Counted from the stretch's first letter, positions 46,541-58,683 are shown. The stretch: DNA of 64,000 bases from Hedera helix (GCA_947179155.2 OX359267.1:44802292-44866291), one strand, 5' to 3'. Notes: generated from the letters alone by a model not told the origin. Made by a program: numbers and translations.

Positions 46541-47709
46541 AATCAGGGGCAAATTCAAAATTTTGTCCCAGCAAGTGCGATTTTAATTTTTTATTAAAAA
46601 ATAAATAAATAAATAAAACTTGAATTAATCTTAATATTAACTAAAAAAATTTGTCTCATCGACTTGGATGAATTGTGATATCGATAATTTGGTTTTGAAA
46701 TGTTTAAATTTTACAAACATATCATGAATGCCTAAATCAATCAATATGCAATTAACAACCTCAAACAAACTACTAATTTATGCAAAATCCAAACTAAAAA
46801 AAAAAAATCAGAATAAAAACATGAGTTAAGATTCAAGACACAAATTAAAAATTTACTTGTCATAATTCAATTTGAATGATTCTCCGAAAAAAATATAATT
46901 TCAACTGTCTAATATTAATGTCTTTTCAAATTCTCAAATTAAATTTGCTTTTTATATTTAAACAAAATCAAGGCAAAACGTATCAAAATCAACTCACAAT
47001 TAATTGGAAAAATAAATACTTGGATTTAGGTACCCAGAATGATCAAAAAACCCCAGAAAGAAAAGATATTTATAACTAAAATACAATTAACTGGGAAACA
47101 AATACTTAAAGCCAGGTACCCAGAAGCAGAAAACCCCAAAAAAGACAAGACTTATGAACTTAAACACAATTAATTGAGTAAAAAATAATGGAGCCCAGTC
47201 CTTAATTCCCAGAAGAAAAAACATCAGGAAGATAAGATTTTTATGAACTAATATACAATTAAACAAACCAAAAAAAAAAGGAATATCTCAGATAAAAATC
47301 AACTTTAAACTACAATGCATTTAACCAAATACATTTATACACGACACAAGTTTATTATCTTTTCCAATATGTATTATGCATTCAAACACATAAACACATC
47401 AATATGAAATCAGAATCAATATAAATTTATAGCAAAAATTAATCATAACCTTCCCAGTGTATCCCAACAAAGTCCTACAGCAAACCAGATCTATGGGACT
47501 AAATGTAACTGGAGTCTTGCTTTGCGACCTAACATATCCCGCAACTGTAAATTTAACACAAAATCAAACAGATCTAAGAAAAAATCATAAACAAATAAAA
47601 ATGTATAGAATCCGTATCCACCCAATTTTTTGGGTAATAAAAAAAAAAGAAAAAAATTAAAATCAAACCATCGGTATCCATTAGAAGTAAGCGCTTCTAC
47701 TTCAAGCAT
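46541..47709 (-). repeat. dispersed repeat, long copy
   Basis: Inverted relative to the copy at 1203-1581. The outer blocks (47705-47500 and 46700-46541) match that copy. Between them lies about 800 bp unique to this copy, including four degenerate tandem units of about 80 bp (about 46985-47275) built on CAATTAATTG ... CTTCTGGGTACC. A 72-aa minus-strand frame (47491-47709) covers the first block but shows no recognised domain; the copy at 1203 keeps a similar frame in its first 15 codons. Confidence 0.65.
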
Positions 47710-47716
47710 TTTATTA

Positions 47717-48066
47717 GGTTGTACTTGTTTGTAAAAAATATGTTTGGGATTAGACTATATACCTTAATTTAATATTACTTTACATTATTTAATCCTTTGA
47801 CTAGAGATTATTAATTCTTTAATGTTGGACTATTAATATCATAAAGTCATTTAATAGTTTAAAATGAAAGAGACTATTAATCTCAAATTTTTTGAAGAGA
47901 TTATATAATTCTACATAAATAGTTTTAGAATTGATAAAAAAAATAATTTATAAAAATATTTAAATAACTATTAATCATTTATTATAAAATAAAATAATTC
48001 GAAATAATATTAAATTAATATAAATAATCTAATCTTAAATATATTTTTTTCAAAAAAAACATAGAC
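47717..48066. mobile_element. Tourist-like MITE, copy 1
   Basis: Left end TTGTTTGTAAAAAATATG then TTTGGGATTAGACTAT; right end in reverse is GAAAAAAATATATTTAAGATT. About 350 bp, AT-rich, no coding sequence. Partner copy at 50143-50497 shares most of the interior (ACTATTAATCTC, TCTACATAAATAG). Confidence 0.6.
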
Positions 48067-49246
48067 AGAAAATCGAGTCTCTATAGTTGCAATGCCACGA
48101 GGAAGAAATAAAGGTTAGTGCAAAATGGAAGACAAAAGAAGAGATTTGAAGTCAAATAAAAGAGCATACATATCCAAAGCACCTTCAACCAGTCTCACTC
48201 AGCAGCACACTACCCAATGACAAGTGCATATAAACTTTATGTAACCACATCAAATTTATTTTTTTTGCTGCACATAGAAGCGTGAACCACATAATACGTG
48301 TAACCAAAATATGTTCAACAATAAAAAATATCCACCCACTATCATCAAAAACAATATTTTACTACTACCGAAATAGTTCATCAAAAAGCTATACTCACTA
48401 CCTACATTTTACTACTATCGAAATAATTCACGAAAAGTCAGCGGAGGAAGCTGTCTCCGTTGCCCTCTGTAGATCAGCCCGGGTTTAAATATAGATTGAC
48501 CCACATTTTATTTTTTAAGATTTATATATTTTCTCTTTTTCCATCTTCCTTCAATCATAATTTTTTTAATACATTATTATCTTTCTAAAATAGATTCATA
48601 TATTTTCTCTTTCTAATTTTTTTTTTGTGTTTCTCTAAACAAATTTACTCGCACTTTCTCTCTCTAAATTCTTTGTATACATTTTCTCACTCTTAATTCT
48701 TTATTCACTTTCTCTCGTTATATTTTATTGGGCTTGGTCAATATTAGTAGGTATAAAACAAAATAAATGCTATTGTTTCAATACATTATTTGTTTTACAG
48801 GAGGAGCAATACTCATAAAGAAGAGCATGTTTTTAATTTTGGACTGACATTCACAAATAATATAAATAAAATTGTTGTTGATTGAATGAATGATATATAT
48901 GAATAATCATAAGGTAATGGGGGCAGAACATGCAGAAGGATATATTCTGCATTGCCACGTCTCAAGGGTTTATCAATCGCCCTGTTTCTTGTGATTTTTT
49001 TTTTTTTTTTTTGGATACAGAAGGAATTATAATATATCACAGAAAGTTTTTAATTTACAAAACTGAATTGTATAATAATCAAGAAAGTATTTACAAAATC
49101 ATTGCAAATACACTAGAGAAATACTTGACAAGGAAGTAAGTAACCAACTATACAATAATGAATATGGTAAATAATTATCTAACAAATATTATTAATTATG
49201 AAATATTAACTCTTTTTATAAATTGGAAGAAGGAAATTACTTATTT
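48067..49246. other. intergenic, nothing recognised
   Basis: A short less AT-rich patch at 48435-48490 and a TTTTTCTCTTTCT-rich stretch at 48520-48720. No gene can be supported. Confidence 0.45.
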
Positions 49247-49445
49247 TGTTTCGGCATATAACATTATTATTTATTTTTTAAAAATTAACTTAAGATATTT
49301 TCAAACTCAGAGTTAATATAATAATAAATATGTATCTAAAAAATATACTGTTCAATGAATTTTATTTTTTTAAGTTTGAAAGTATTTCGATTTGACTTTT
49401 AAAATTTAATAATGGTCTTATAATTTAGAACAAAAAAAGTGTTAA
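49247..49445. mobile_element. Stowaway-like MITE, copy 4
   Basis: Fold-back of about 200 bp: AACATTATTATTTATTTTTTAAAAATTAAC and, inverted, TTTTAAAATTTAATAATGGTC, with ATTTTCAAACTC against AAGTTTGAAAGTATTT inside. The ends are worn. Confidence 0.45.
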
Positions 49446-50142
49446 AAATACATGACATGGTTGGTACAAGTAAAATTGTTCAAAATAGCATGGATTTTAA
49501 TATCATATTTTATTTTTTAATAATTAAGATTAATATAGTATTTGAATATTGTGTTTAAATATTGTATGATTATATTTATTGAAAAAAAGGAGGGGGGAGA
49601 AATTGAAAGCAACTGAAATTTGGACAGAGAAGTAAAGTTCAGATTCAAAGGAACTGGTGAGGCAAGCAATACACGGCAATTTCGTAACAAAGCAACTACG
49701 AATGTGGGTTGAAAAATAGTTATTTAGTTTGGGCTTATTTTATTTTTTTAAAATATGAGTCTAAATTTTATCTAATTTAAAAAATTAAAATTAAAATTAA
49801 AATAATTAATTAATTTAAATAATTTTAATTAATTTAATAATTTATTAATTAAATTGTCAGGTCTAATCTGGAGACATCCTCGTAGTCCTTCAAGAGTAGA
49901 GGATTTTTAGTCTAATACATAAGCAATTCACGACTTATCGTAGGCGATGTGATGTGATATGCGTAAGAGGAATTTTTTTTATTTTTACATTTGAAATTTG
50001 TCGGTGTAGATATTAATATTAAATTTATCGTATAACGACACAATAAATTTGGGACTAATAGCTTTTGTAAGTTAAAATATGCTGCGCCTATGAGATAAAT
50101 TAATTTAAATGAAAAAGATTTTAAAATATTTTTAAATTTTAA
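49446..50142. other. intergenic with half of a palindromic MITE
   Basis: 49496-49580 matches the right arm of the palindromic MITE family (TTTTTAATAATTAAGATTAA then TATAGTATTTGAATATT). The rest is AT-rich with no gene. Confidence 0.45.
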
Positions 50143-50497
50143 GGGCTTTGTTTATTTATAAAAAATATTCTTAGGATTAGACTATTTATCTTAATTTAAT
50201 ATTATTTTGTACTATTTAATTATTTGATAAATAATTATTAGTCTCTTAATATTGGACTATTAGTCTTATAAAATCATTTAATAACTTAAAATGAGGGGGA
50301 CTATTAATATTATATTTTTCATGGAATTATATAATTAATCCTACATAAATAGCCTTAGAAATGATTAAAAAAAAATAGTCCATAAAACTATTTAAAGGAC
50401 TATTAATTCCCATCATGAGATAAAATAATCCAAAATAATATTAAATAAATATAAATAGTCCAATCCTAAATATATTTTTTACAAATAAATATAGCCC
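50143..50497. mobile_element. Tourist-like MITE, copy 2
   Basis: GGGCTTTGTTTATTTATAAAA at the left and, inverted, GGGCTATATTTATTTGTAAAA at the right: 21-bp terminal inverted repeats with few mismatches, flanked by TAA and AAA. The GGGC end and short A/T target fit PIF/Harbinger MITEs. 355 bp. Confidence 0.7.
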
Positions 50498-51580
50498 AAA
50501 AGTTTAAAACGTCCCAAAAGTCCAAGAAGATATCTAACCTAAGGTCAGTGTGAGCAATTACAAACACTGAAATTTTAGAAAATATTTTATATGATATTAC
50601 GATAACAATTAGTTCTTCGTGACCTACATGATATTAAGATGCACATTTTCCGTTTTAAAAAAAAAATAGCTTAAGTTATAATTTTTTTTGTTCTCAAAAG
50701 AATGAAAATAATTATATAAAATAAATAATAAATATGTCATTTAATATTGTTTATTAGTGTACAATTAAAAAAAATTATCATTTTATATAATTTTGTGGGA
50801 TCATTAAAAATAAACTTAATATTTTTTCTACTTTTTTTCTCTATTTGACATTTCGCAATTTGTGTGTAAAAGTATTATAGACATTTTTAGATGACATAGC
50901 GCTAGCGAGTATATATGATTCTTTTGATTCAAAGCATCCATCTATACTTGCGCTTACCTACTGGTTCCCATCCCAACCCCACCCCCACCACCCCAAAAAA
51001 AAAATTAAATAAATAAATAAAATAAACTAACAAGGTAACGCCAAAAAAAAAAAAAAAAAAAAGAGCTGAAGATTTGAAATTAATGTACCAATAGACATTA
51101 TTTGAAAAATGACACCTAATTAAATTAAATCAATACTTTTTTCGTTGTAACTATTAATATAATATGTTTTGGATTATTCTTTTTCACTGGTATGTGTAAT
51201 AATTCTCTCGAGATGAATTCTTTTTATGGTTTGTTTAAAGTTTAAAAACAGTCATTTAGACATTACTATCATAAATAAATAAAAACTCGGAATTTTTTTA
51301 ATATGTTGCTACTCTAGAATTTAAATTCTGGATACGTCATGTACAAGATTATCGATCGTGCGGTCCATTACAAACTGGAGAAGATCCACAAAAGTCCCAA
51401 ATCACAAATGCACTAAATTTGTACCACAAGCTAGGGTTAGGTAGTCCTAACTTATAATTAATTAAGTACCAGACTACCAGTAGCCAAATGTTCTGGTTTC
51501 TGTTTATACAAACATAGTACATTGTCCTAACACTTACAAAAGGCCAAACCCTAATGTCCTTAATTTAAATTGGTAATATA
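50498..51580. other. intergenic, upstream of the MLP gene
   Basis: AT-rich with A-tracts near 51000 and 51043. A (TA)n run at 51581-51600 directly precedes the presumed MLP transcript start and may serve as its TATA region. Confidence 0.45.
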
Positions 51581-51681
51581 GATATATATATATATATATA
51601 CGGAACAAGCATTTCATTTTTCCATAAGCTCGTTTCTAAGAACTATTAAAGTATCAGCTAGTTGGTTATAGTCGAAGTGAA

Positions 51682-52987
51682 ATGGCCCTAAGTGGTAAGT
51701 TAGAATTCCAAGAGGAGATCAAGTCTTCTCCAGATGAATTTTTCAATATATTTTGCAGCAAAAAAAGTGAAGTCATGAAAATATGTCCTGATCTAGTACC
51801 TTACATTGAAGTACGTGAAGGCTCCTGGGATGAAGTTGGCAGCATTTTGCTGGTTAATTATATCCTTGGTAATGTTACACTTGACTAACTATTCATGAAT
51901 TAATAATTTCCTGCTTCATTTTTCTATAACATTTTCTGGTAGTAATTTAGGTACTCAAATAAGCTTATCATGCATTATACATGCATATATATTTTTTCAT
52001 TTTAGTTTGGGGTAACCCTTTAGTTAGTTTCAAATTATAGCTTTCTATCACGTTTGATTTATTTACTATTTTTTTCGTTTAGCCTATTTTTATTATTTTT
52101 TTGCGTATTACATCCTCAAACTTTATAATTTCTGTAGTCTAACTCCAACATCACAAAAACAAAATTATTAAAGAGGAACAAACACGAACAACTATAAGTT
52201 GATGATAAGCGTGAAAAAAAGAAACAGCTATAATTTGGGGACTAGATGTGAAAGAAAATTTTATTTTGGGGATTAAAATTAAAAATAAGCAAAAAAGAGA
52301 GGTGAGAGACATCATATATAATTGCGTAAGTTATCATACAAACACGAAATTATTTTGTGTAACTGAATACACTCCCTCGCATGTTAGATACAAAAGGGTG
52401 TTTTATAACTTTTTTTTAAATATTGTTATTAAAATAAGGTGCACCTCATGTAAAACGTGAGGTGTATATCACGTTTCATTCCCTTAAATAAATATATATA
52501 ACTTGATGATGAAATAAACAAAAATAATAATAATTAAGAGACTAAATAAATAAAAACAACTATAATTTGGGGATATCGACGGGATTATAATTAATCCCTA
52601 TTAATTCTAAATGTAGGATTTTGCAAATTGATTTTAGAAAAAAAAAATTATTGGGGGAGTATCTAAGTTGATTATTTTGTTTGGTTTTGATGTAATGGTA
52701 ACGGTGTAGATGGTGGGCAATTTATGATTGGGGAAGAGATAATTGATGCTGTGGATTTGAAGAGTAAGTCTATCACATACAAACATGTCGGAGGAGACCT
52801 AATGAAGCTGTACACAACTTTCAAGATTACAATCCAAGCTATTAAAAATGGTGACACCAATTTCCTTAAATGGACAATGGAATACGAGAAGATAAATGAA
52901 AATGTCCAAGTTCTAGATGACAAGCAGAAGAAATATGGAATTCAAATTACCAAAGCAATTGATGCTCACTGTCTCCAGACCGCATAG
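51682..52987 (+). CDS. major latex protein-like, Bet v 1 fold (MLP423-like)
   Basis: A small cytosolic START-like protein with a hydrophobic cavity; family members bind small ligands and are linked to stress and development, but the ligand here is unknown. Exon 1 51682-51868 and exon 2 52710-52987 join through an 841-base GT-AG intron in phase 1, giving 154 aa, the usual MLP length. The N-terminus MALSGKLEFQEEIKSS is typical of MLPs. The family glycine loop is present as EGSWDEVGS (46-54). The intron splits codon 63 (Asp), within the usual ...LDG segment. The C-terminal region (FLKWTMEYEKINENV, AIDAHCL) matches MLPs. No lesion. A PR-10 protein is less likely because of the MALSGKLE start and the loop sequence. 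Confidence 0.88.
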
Positions 52988-53174
52988 ACATAAAGTATGC
53001 ATGCAAGTTATTTATATTTATTTAAAGTCTTCAATTATGTATCTTTGAGTTTCAATAGACTATCAAGTTTATTTATGATTGTGTGTTTCTATGTGGCTAT
53101 AAAGTTAGTTGTGATAATTTGTATGTGCTCATGGCTGGAGGGATGTTCCGTGCCTATATATATAAATCTGTTTA

Positions 53175-53540
53175 TCAAAGGAATAAAAGACACCTAATTG
53201 GTGTGTTGTTATAATATTTAGCCATTGGTTTGCTTTTTGAGAAGATGAATTTCTTCTTGTTTAATTTTCCGATATAATTCACCTTTTGAGAGAAGATTTT
53301 ATACCCAACTCTGAATCTATCTGGGGAGATACAATTATAGATTTCGTGTGACGGAATGAATTGATCAGCTTTGAATTGATATTGGAGTTTCTGTATGTAG
53401 AATGGTTTGTCTGATTGAAACATGTCAATCATAAACTTCAATATATCTTTGCCTTCCAGGGGGGGGGACTGTTGAAATTTTGCCATGGCCCTTTTCTTAT
53501 CAGTTAAAAAGAAATTTATTAAAAAATCAATATAATACAA
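53175..53540 (-). CDS. unrecognised open frame, 121 aa
   Basis: A basic, Lys/Phe-rich frame with an internal Met at residue 19 (MAKFQQSPPLEGKDILKF) that could be the true start. Low-complexity content is modest for such AT-rich surroundings, and a CCCC-rich stretch (nine G at 53461-53469 on the plus strand) encodes the Pro pair. No domain, signal peptide or splice structure seen. It may be a fragment of a decayed gene or retroelement; it overlaps the probable 3' flank of the MLP gene on the other strand. Confidence 0.25.
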   Translation of the reverse strand: MYYIDFLINFFLTDKKRAMAKFQQSPPLEGKDILKFMIDMFQSDKPFYIQKLQYQFKADQFIPSHEIYNCISPDRFRVGYKIFSQKVNYIGKLNKKKFIFSKSKPMAKYYNNTPIRCLLFL

Positions 53541-54097
53541 CTCTAATTAATCTAAAAAATTTAGATGGAGTCATAAATGGTTGCATTTTAAAAATTAAAA
53601 ACCCTAATATCATAAAAGTTTTATGATATTACGATGGTGTAATGTTAGGGTTTTTATTTGTTTCATGATAAAACAAATTAAATAAAAAAACTAATGCAAG
53701 CACTAACATGCCTTAGAGTGTGCTCATCCCATGTGAAGAAAGAAGAGAGTTTTGGGAATTAATTGGTTTGTCTTTTCTAGTGTAACTAAATAGTCGGATT
53801 TGGCGAATATTTTTACTTAATGTTGGTGAAGATTCGAATATGCATCGATCTCTTCATACTTAAAACTAGGTCAACAACTATGTCGATGAACTTTTAATCT
53901 AATAGTTAAAATTAAAATACTGTGACTTATAAGTTTCAAGTTCGATTTTCATTTAAATGAATTCATTTTTGTTTTTTTTATGTGAAATGTATTTTCTCTT
54001 TGTGCAAGGCTTGTGTGTGAGTTTTTTTCTTCCTTTAGTGAAGTTTGATTGGTTCTTGTGATATTGTAATAGTGAATGATATATATGATTATGAAAA
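53541..54097. other. intergenic, nothing recognised
   Basis: AT-rich. AAACCCTAATATCATAAAAG and, inverted, CTAACATTACACCATCGTAA with GGGTTTTT around 53598-53660 form a weak fold-back. No gene. Confidence 0.45.
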
Positions 54098-54843
54098 GGC
54101 TAAATACACTTATACTATACTAAATTTCACCCTACTCATAATTTAGCCTCTAAAATAATTGAATTTACACTTTTATTACATCAACTATTGAATTACATAT
54201 AATATCCCTCCCAAATTCATTTTTTTTGATTTATTGAACTCGAGACGACAATCTTGTTGATTTTATACGGTTTGACTGTAAAAAATACGCGTTGATTGTA
54301 TTAAAAATATAATAAATGACTGTATAAAAACAAAGAAATACAAAAAATATATATAAGAAAAAATTAAAAAAAATAAAGAAGTACAAAATATTACCCCAAA
54401 CTCAAACTCAGATCCATGGCTTTTCGATTAGTAACTCAGATCTAGAAATCAAAATCTCAAAACCCATTAAAACTCAGATCCATATTGAAAGCAGTACAAG
54501 ATAGAGAAATAGAAATTCAGATCGAAGGTTTTACGCAGATAATGAAACCCAGATCCACGGCCATCACAATCTTCATGCTGTATTGAGCGGCCGGTGGTGA
54601 TGAGACCGTGGTCGTGGAGCGGTGATGGTGCAGCAATGGTCATGCGACGGTGGGCAATGGTCGTGCGGCAGTTGGCAGAAGTCGTGCAGCGATGTACGGA
54701 AGTGGAGCGATGATCTGAAAGCAAGGAGGCTTCATATCTGAGTTTAGGAGTCCATTCATATACAGCTCTTCTTAGCACCGCAAAAGAAGAAAAAAAACAC
54801 TCTTTGCTTTTTACACTTCACTTTGATTGCTATCTAATACGTC

Positions 54844-54886
<43 letters not shown>

Positions 54887-55666
54887 GGGAAAAATTCGTT
54901 AAATTTTTAGCAAACGAAGAAGTAAACACGAGCGAAATCAGTAGAACAAGTAAGAGGAAGAATTTTTGGGAGTAACACCTTTTTGCCTCCATCTTGCTGA
55001 ATTTGAGAATTAACGGTATATTATTGTCAAACCCTAATCCTAATTATGATTTAATTTGTGTTATGTGCATTCAAATTTGAGTATTGACTGCTGAATGTTA
55101 ATGTTTTGATGTTGATTTGGTTGTATTTGATTTCTTGAGTTTGCTAAAATAATGTTCAATATAATTAGGGGTTATTAATTTATTTTTCTTGTATTTTGGT
55201 TAGTAATAATAGAGATATTGAAGGACTTTGGAAAATGATATGAAAATGAATAAAAATGATATTTTAGTTTAGTTTTTTGTATTTTATCATTTATTCTTTT
55301 ATTTTTTTTTGCATTTTAATATTTTTTTATTAATATATATATTTTTCTTTTTTGTATTTTATCACTTATTCAGACTTTTTTGTATTTTATGTTTTTATTC
55401 GGACAAAATATACAAAATACGACAAATTATTATTATTTTATCACAAATTTATGGTCAAACCGTATTTCAATAAGGTTAACGCTTATTTTCGGTATCACAT
55501 TCCCAGCACAAGTTCTATTCCTTCAATTTAAGTCGCGAAATGAATTGGGGGCGGGGGGGCATTATATGTAATTGGATATTAGATGTAGCTAAAATATAAG
55601 CTCAATTATTTTACGGGCTAAATTATGAATAAGGTGAAAGTTGGTATAATATAAGTGTATTTACCC
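54098..55666. mobile_element. long-TIR transposon (possibly Mutator-like), non-autonomous
   Basis: Left end GGCTAAATACACTTATACT and, inverted, right end GGGTAAATACACTTATATT begin inverted repeats that remain alignable for about 150 bp (both contain ATAATTTAGCC and TTACATATAAT). 1569 bp with no transposase motif. Inside are a (TC)n tract at 54847-54885, a G9 run near 55550 and a 103-aa minus-strand frame (54467-54778) rich in His/Arg/Ser/Thr with no known domain. The long inverted repeats suggest a Mutator-like element; the 9-bp duplication expected for that class is not clear. Confidence 0.6.
54847..54885. repeat. (TC)n microsatellite
   Basis: About 19 uninterrupted TC repeats inside the long-TIR element. 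Confidence 0.95.
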
Positions 55667-55882
55667 TAACTTTGAAAAAAAGAAAAAAAAAATTGTCAAC
55701 TATAAGAGGAGAATCAAGTTGTGATCCTCAATCAAAATTCAAGTAGAAAATTATTTTAAAGCATTGAAATAATTTATCTTTTTTATAACAAAATTTGTTG
55801 CAATTTCTTTAACTGATAATAAAATTAAAATAATTAAAATTCAATATATAAAAGCAAAAAAGGAGATCAATTGAATGACCAT

Positions 55883-55940
55883 CCGAATTAACTCATCAAT
55901 TAGAATGAGTTAACTAATTCTAATTGATGAGTTAATTCGG
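55883..55940. repeat. perfect 24-bp inverted repeat, 10-base loop
   Basis: Arm 55883-55906 (begins CCGAATTAACTCATCAATTA) pairs without mismatch with 55917-55940. It lies at the left edge of dispersed repeat copy B, where copy A (41935) has only one arm. Confidence 0.9.
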
Positions 55941-56208
55941 ACGGTTATTATTACATGTCATATAGTCTAATAATTACAATTAATTTCATTTGAATTATGG
56001 AGAAAGAATATAAAAAGTTTCTTCTTGAATTATTATAAGTTATATGTAATTTTAATCAAATAAATATAATTAATTTCACTCAAACTGTGGACGTAGAAAT
56101 ATGAAAAATTCCTTCTTGATAATTATTTATTATTTTCAAATCACACAATAATAAAAGTAATTAAATTCTTTTTAACTGTGGTTGAATATGTTGATCTAAA
56201 TTATTAAC

Positions 56209-56270
<62 letters not shown>

Positions 56271-56345
56271 AATCAAAAAATTTCAAAAATTTATGAAAAA
56301 AGTGATACAAACTGGCTTGTACCTCGCACAGACCATCAAACATGT
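55941..56345. repeat. dispersed repeat, copy B
   Basis: Matches 41935-42240 over several blocks (TAATAATTACAATTAATTTCA, AAAAAGTTTCTTCTTGAATT); part of it is repeated again near 56060-56120. A (TA)n tract of about 28 repeats occupies 56211-56267. Confidence 0.6.
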
Positions 56346-56577
56346 AAAAAATAAAAAAGAAGATGGCCTTGATTCAAATCCTAAGGATTTTTATTATTTC
56401 CAGTAGCAGACCCTTAATATATATATATATCTTACAACAAGAGGTTGCATTTAATCGATGGATTAGCAACAAACTTAATCGAATCAGTACCATCCTTCAT
56501 TGTCTGTTTTTTTTTTCTTTTCTTTTTTTGTAATTGAAATGAGTTTATATAAGGGTTCATAAGATGAAGAAGATTGA

Positions 56578-58118
56578 TTAAGCTGAAACCTCCTGATAAC
56601 AAAATAACTGAGGTGCTGAAGTAACACAGCTAAAGCCGCCATCAATAACAAGATTCAGCCCACTCACATATTGGGCTTCATCACTGGCCAAAAAAACCGC
56701 TGCATTTGCAATATCAATGGGCCTCAGTGTCACGCCCTTAAGGTTTGCTAAATTTTTAGTGACCTTTTCAATATCTTCATTTTCAAGCCTAGTACATTTC
56801 TTAGACAAAGGCGTAGCCACCGTGTAAGGCGACAAGCAATTAACCCTAATACCAAATTGTCCAAGCTCGGCTGCCAAATTTCTTGTAAGCCCTAAAACCG
56901 CATGTTTTGAGCTGCAATAAGCATGTGGGGCTGCGCCACCGATATTAGAACTTACGCTAGAAGTTGAAATAATTGAGCCACCTAAGGCCGGAACCATAAC
57001 TCGGGCCGCATGTTTCATGCCTAGGAAAACACCCGTTACGTTCACCTCGAGGACGTGCTGGAAGTCGGGCTTTTCGTTGTCGATTATACGAGGTTTATTG
57101 GCATCACATATGCCTGCATTGTTCATCATGATATCAAGTTTTCCATATGTTGATATTGTTTTGTCAATAGCATTTTCGATGTGGTCTTCATTTGTAACAT
57201 CACAATGGACATAAGTACAATTTGATGGGCCTAGAGCTTTGTGGACTGAGTGGCCTAGCCCATCTATGACGTCGGCGATGACAACTTTGGCGCCGTGTTG
57301 GATGAAGGTCTTAGCAGTGCATTTGCCAATACCACTAGCTCCTCCGGTTATCAGTGCAACCTTTCCCTCCAGCCTACATAACAAGACAGTTTTAATGCAT
57401 AAGTGCCATATTTTAGTTGTTAAGGAAAACATTGTACTTGGTAAGAGATCTCCGTACCAAATGTGGTGGGTTCGAGATCGTACTAGTGGCCAATACCATC
57501 ATCAATTCTTAAAAAAAAAAAATATTAGAAATTTATTTTGTTATTTTTAAATTTTGAAAGGTGTCGCATGCATCCTGGTTAATTGGACTGGAGATCCTCC
57601 TGTTCTTATAGGATTGTAGGGCATGAATACTCACTCCCCTCTTCATTATAATCCATCAGCAAAATATTTTATATCTTGGTTCATAACTTGTGATTTTATA
57701 ACCTCTTGTAAGTAAAATTATTGTACTTCCTTTTATATCCAAAAAAAAAAGGTACCATTTTCAATGGAATTACAATTAAGGTAACATATATAAGCGTTGA
57801 AATATATGACCACTCATTTTAATATTCAAAACTAATTTTAACTTGAGAAAAGAAAATATTTATATTGGTGATGTGAACTAAACTTATAAATTTAAATCTT
57901 AGTTAAAAAGAATAACAACATAAACCCAATGCCTATATAAAGATTTTCAGAATAAATTAAATGAGACTTCTCTTTACATAAATAATAAATAGAACTCGTA
58001 TATGCGTGAAAAAATTTTTACGAAAATATTAATTTTTTCTTACGAAAGTAACAATTCCCTTTATATTTATGCATACTTGCCTTCTTGTGATAGATGATAA
58101 AACTGAACTGGTCGCCAT
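56578..58118 (-). CDS. classical short-chain dehydrogenase (SDR110C type)
   Basis: An NAD(H)-dependent alcohol dehydrogenase/ketoreductase of the plant SDR110C group, which includes secoisolariciresinol, xanthoxin, isopiperitenol and momilactone-type dehydrogenases; the substrate cannot be told. A 38-base exon 1 (58118-58081) encodes MATSSVLSSITR; a 707-base intron with a GC donor (AG|GCAAGT) and AG acceptor splits Arg13; exon 2 (57373-56578) completes 277 aa, normal length. Motifs: TGGASGIG (22-29), Asp47 after strand 2 (favours NAD), NNAG (97-100), N124, S152, Y165 and K169 of the catalytic set, and C-terminal YVSGLNLVIDGG. The start at 58118 has a strong context (GCAATGG); an in-frame upstream ATG at 58139 has a weak one. 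The frame running past 57373 into the intron is not coding. Intact. Confidence 0.9.
57430..57523 (+). mobile_element. SINE-like insertion in the SDR intron
   Basis: On the strand opposite to the gene: an A-box-like CTTGGTAAGAGATCTCC, a good polymerase III B box (GGGTTCGAGATC, 57469-57480) and a 3' A tract (57511-57522). Short and possibly 5'-truncated. Confidence 0.5.
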
Positions 58119-58240
58119 TGCGATCGCGCGCAGGTGCATGTAGAGAGGGAAAGGGAGAGGAAAAGAAAGAGAATTAAGGTAGTAGTACGTACTTCAAGGA
58201 CCTATCCCTGCATGGATTTATTTTACGAGAGGAGATCATA

Positions 58241-58247
58241 ATTTATA
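58241..58247 (-). promoter_or_regulatory. TATA box of the SDR gene
   Basis: TATAAAT on the minus strand, about 125 bases before the ATG, followed by a pyrimidine-rich leader. The leader contains a 3-codon upstream frame (ATG CAG GGA TAG) near 58213. Confidence 0.55.
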
Positions 58248-58683
58248 GAGAGAAATTCACCCAATTCTCAAATTTTTTCAAACAATAACACACCTAATCT
58301 TAGTTTTATTATACAATAGTTGATAATATCTGAGTACTTCTATCATGCATGAATTGTTCACAAACAGTTATGCATAAACAGAGGAGGGGAAATTGCGTGA
58401 GTTCTACAAGTTTGTAATTTTTAAAATTTTACTATTTAATGTATGAGTAATACTACTTGTGCACGACGGCTTCTGCACAATTTGTTGACATAGAATTATT
58501 GCTTAGTCTCTTCCTCTCTCATTTTATAATATAGAGATTGTATGAGCGACACTTACCAGACTGCACATATGCTACAACCATTTTAGACCTCTCAAAATAA
58601 AATTTTACTTAAAAAATTATTACATTAAATATGATATCGACCATTGATTAATTCTTAAGCAGGAATAATTTATTAATCCTAAT
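58248..58683. other. upstream of the SDR gene, nothing recognised
   Basis: AT-rich flank. No further gene, repeat boundary or RNA-gene box seen. Confidence 0.5.

Noticed and set aside
53880..53960. tRNA-like B box (AGTTCGATTTTC)
   Set aside because: No A box in proper spacing, no cloverleaf and no A-tail; too weak for a tRNA gene or SINE call.
56578..57432. Single-exon reading of the SDR gene starting MFSLTTKIWHLC
   Set aside because: The first 20 residues are intron-derived; the AG acceptor at 57374 and the upstream exon give a family-like N-terminus and the expected length.
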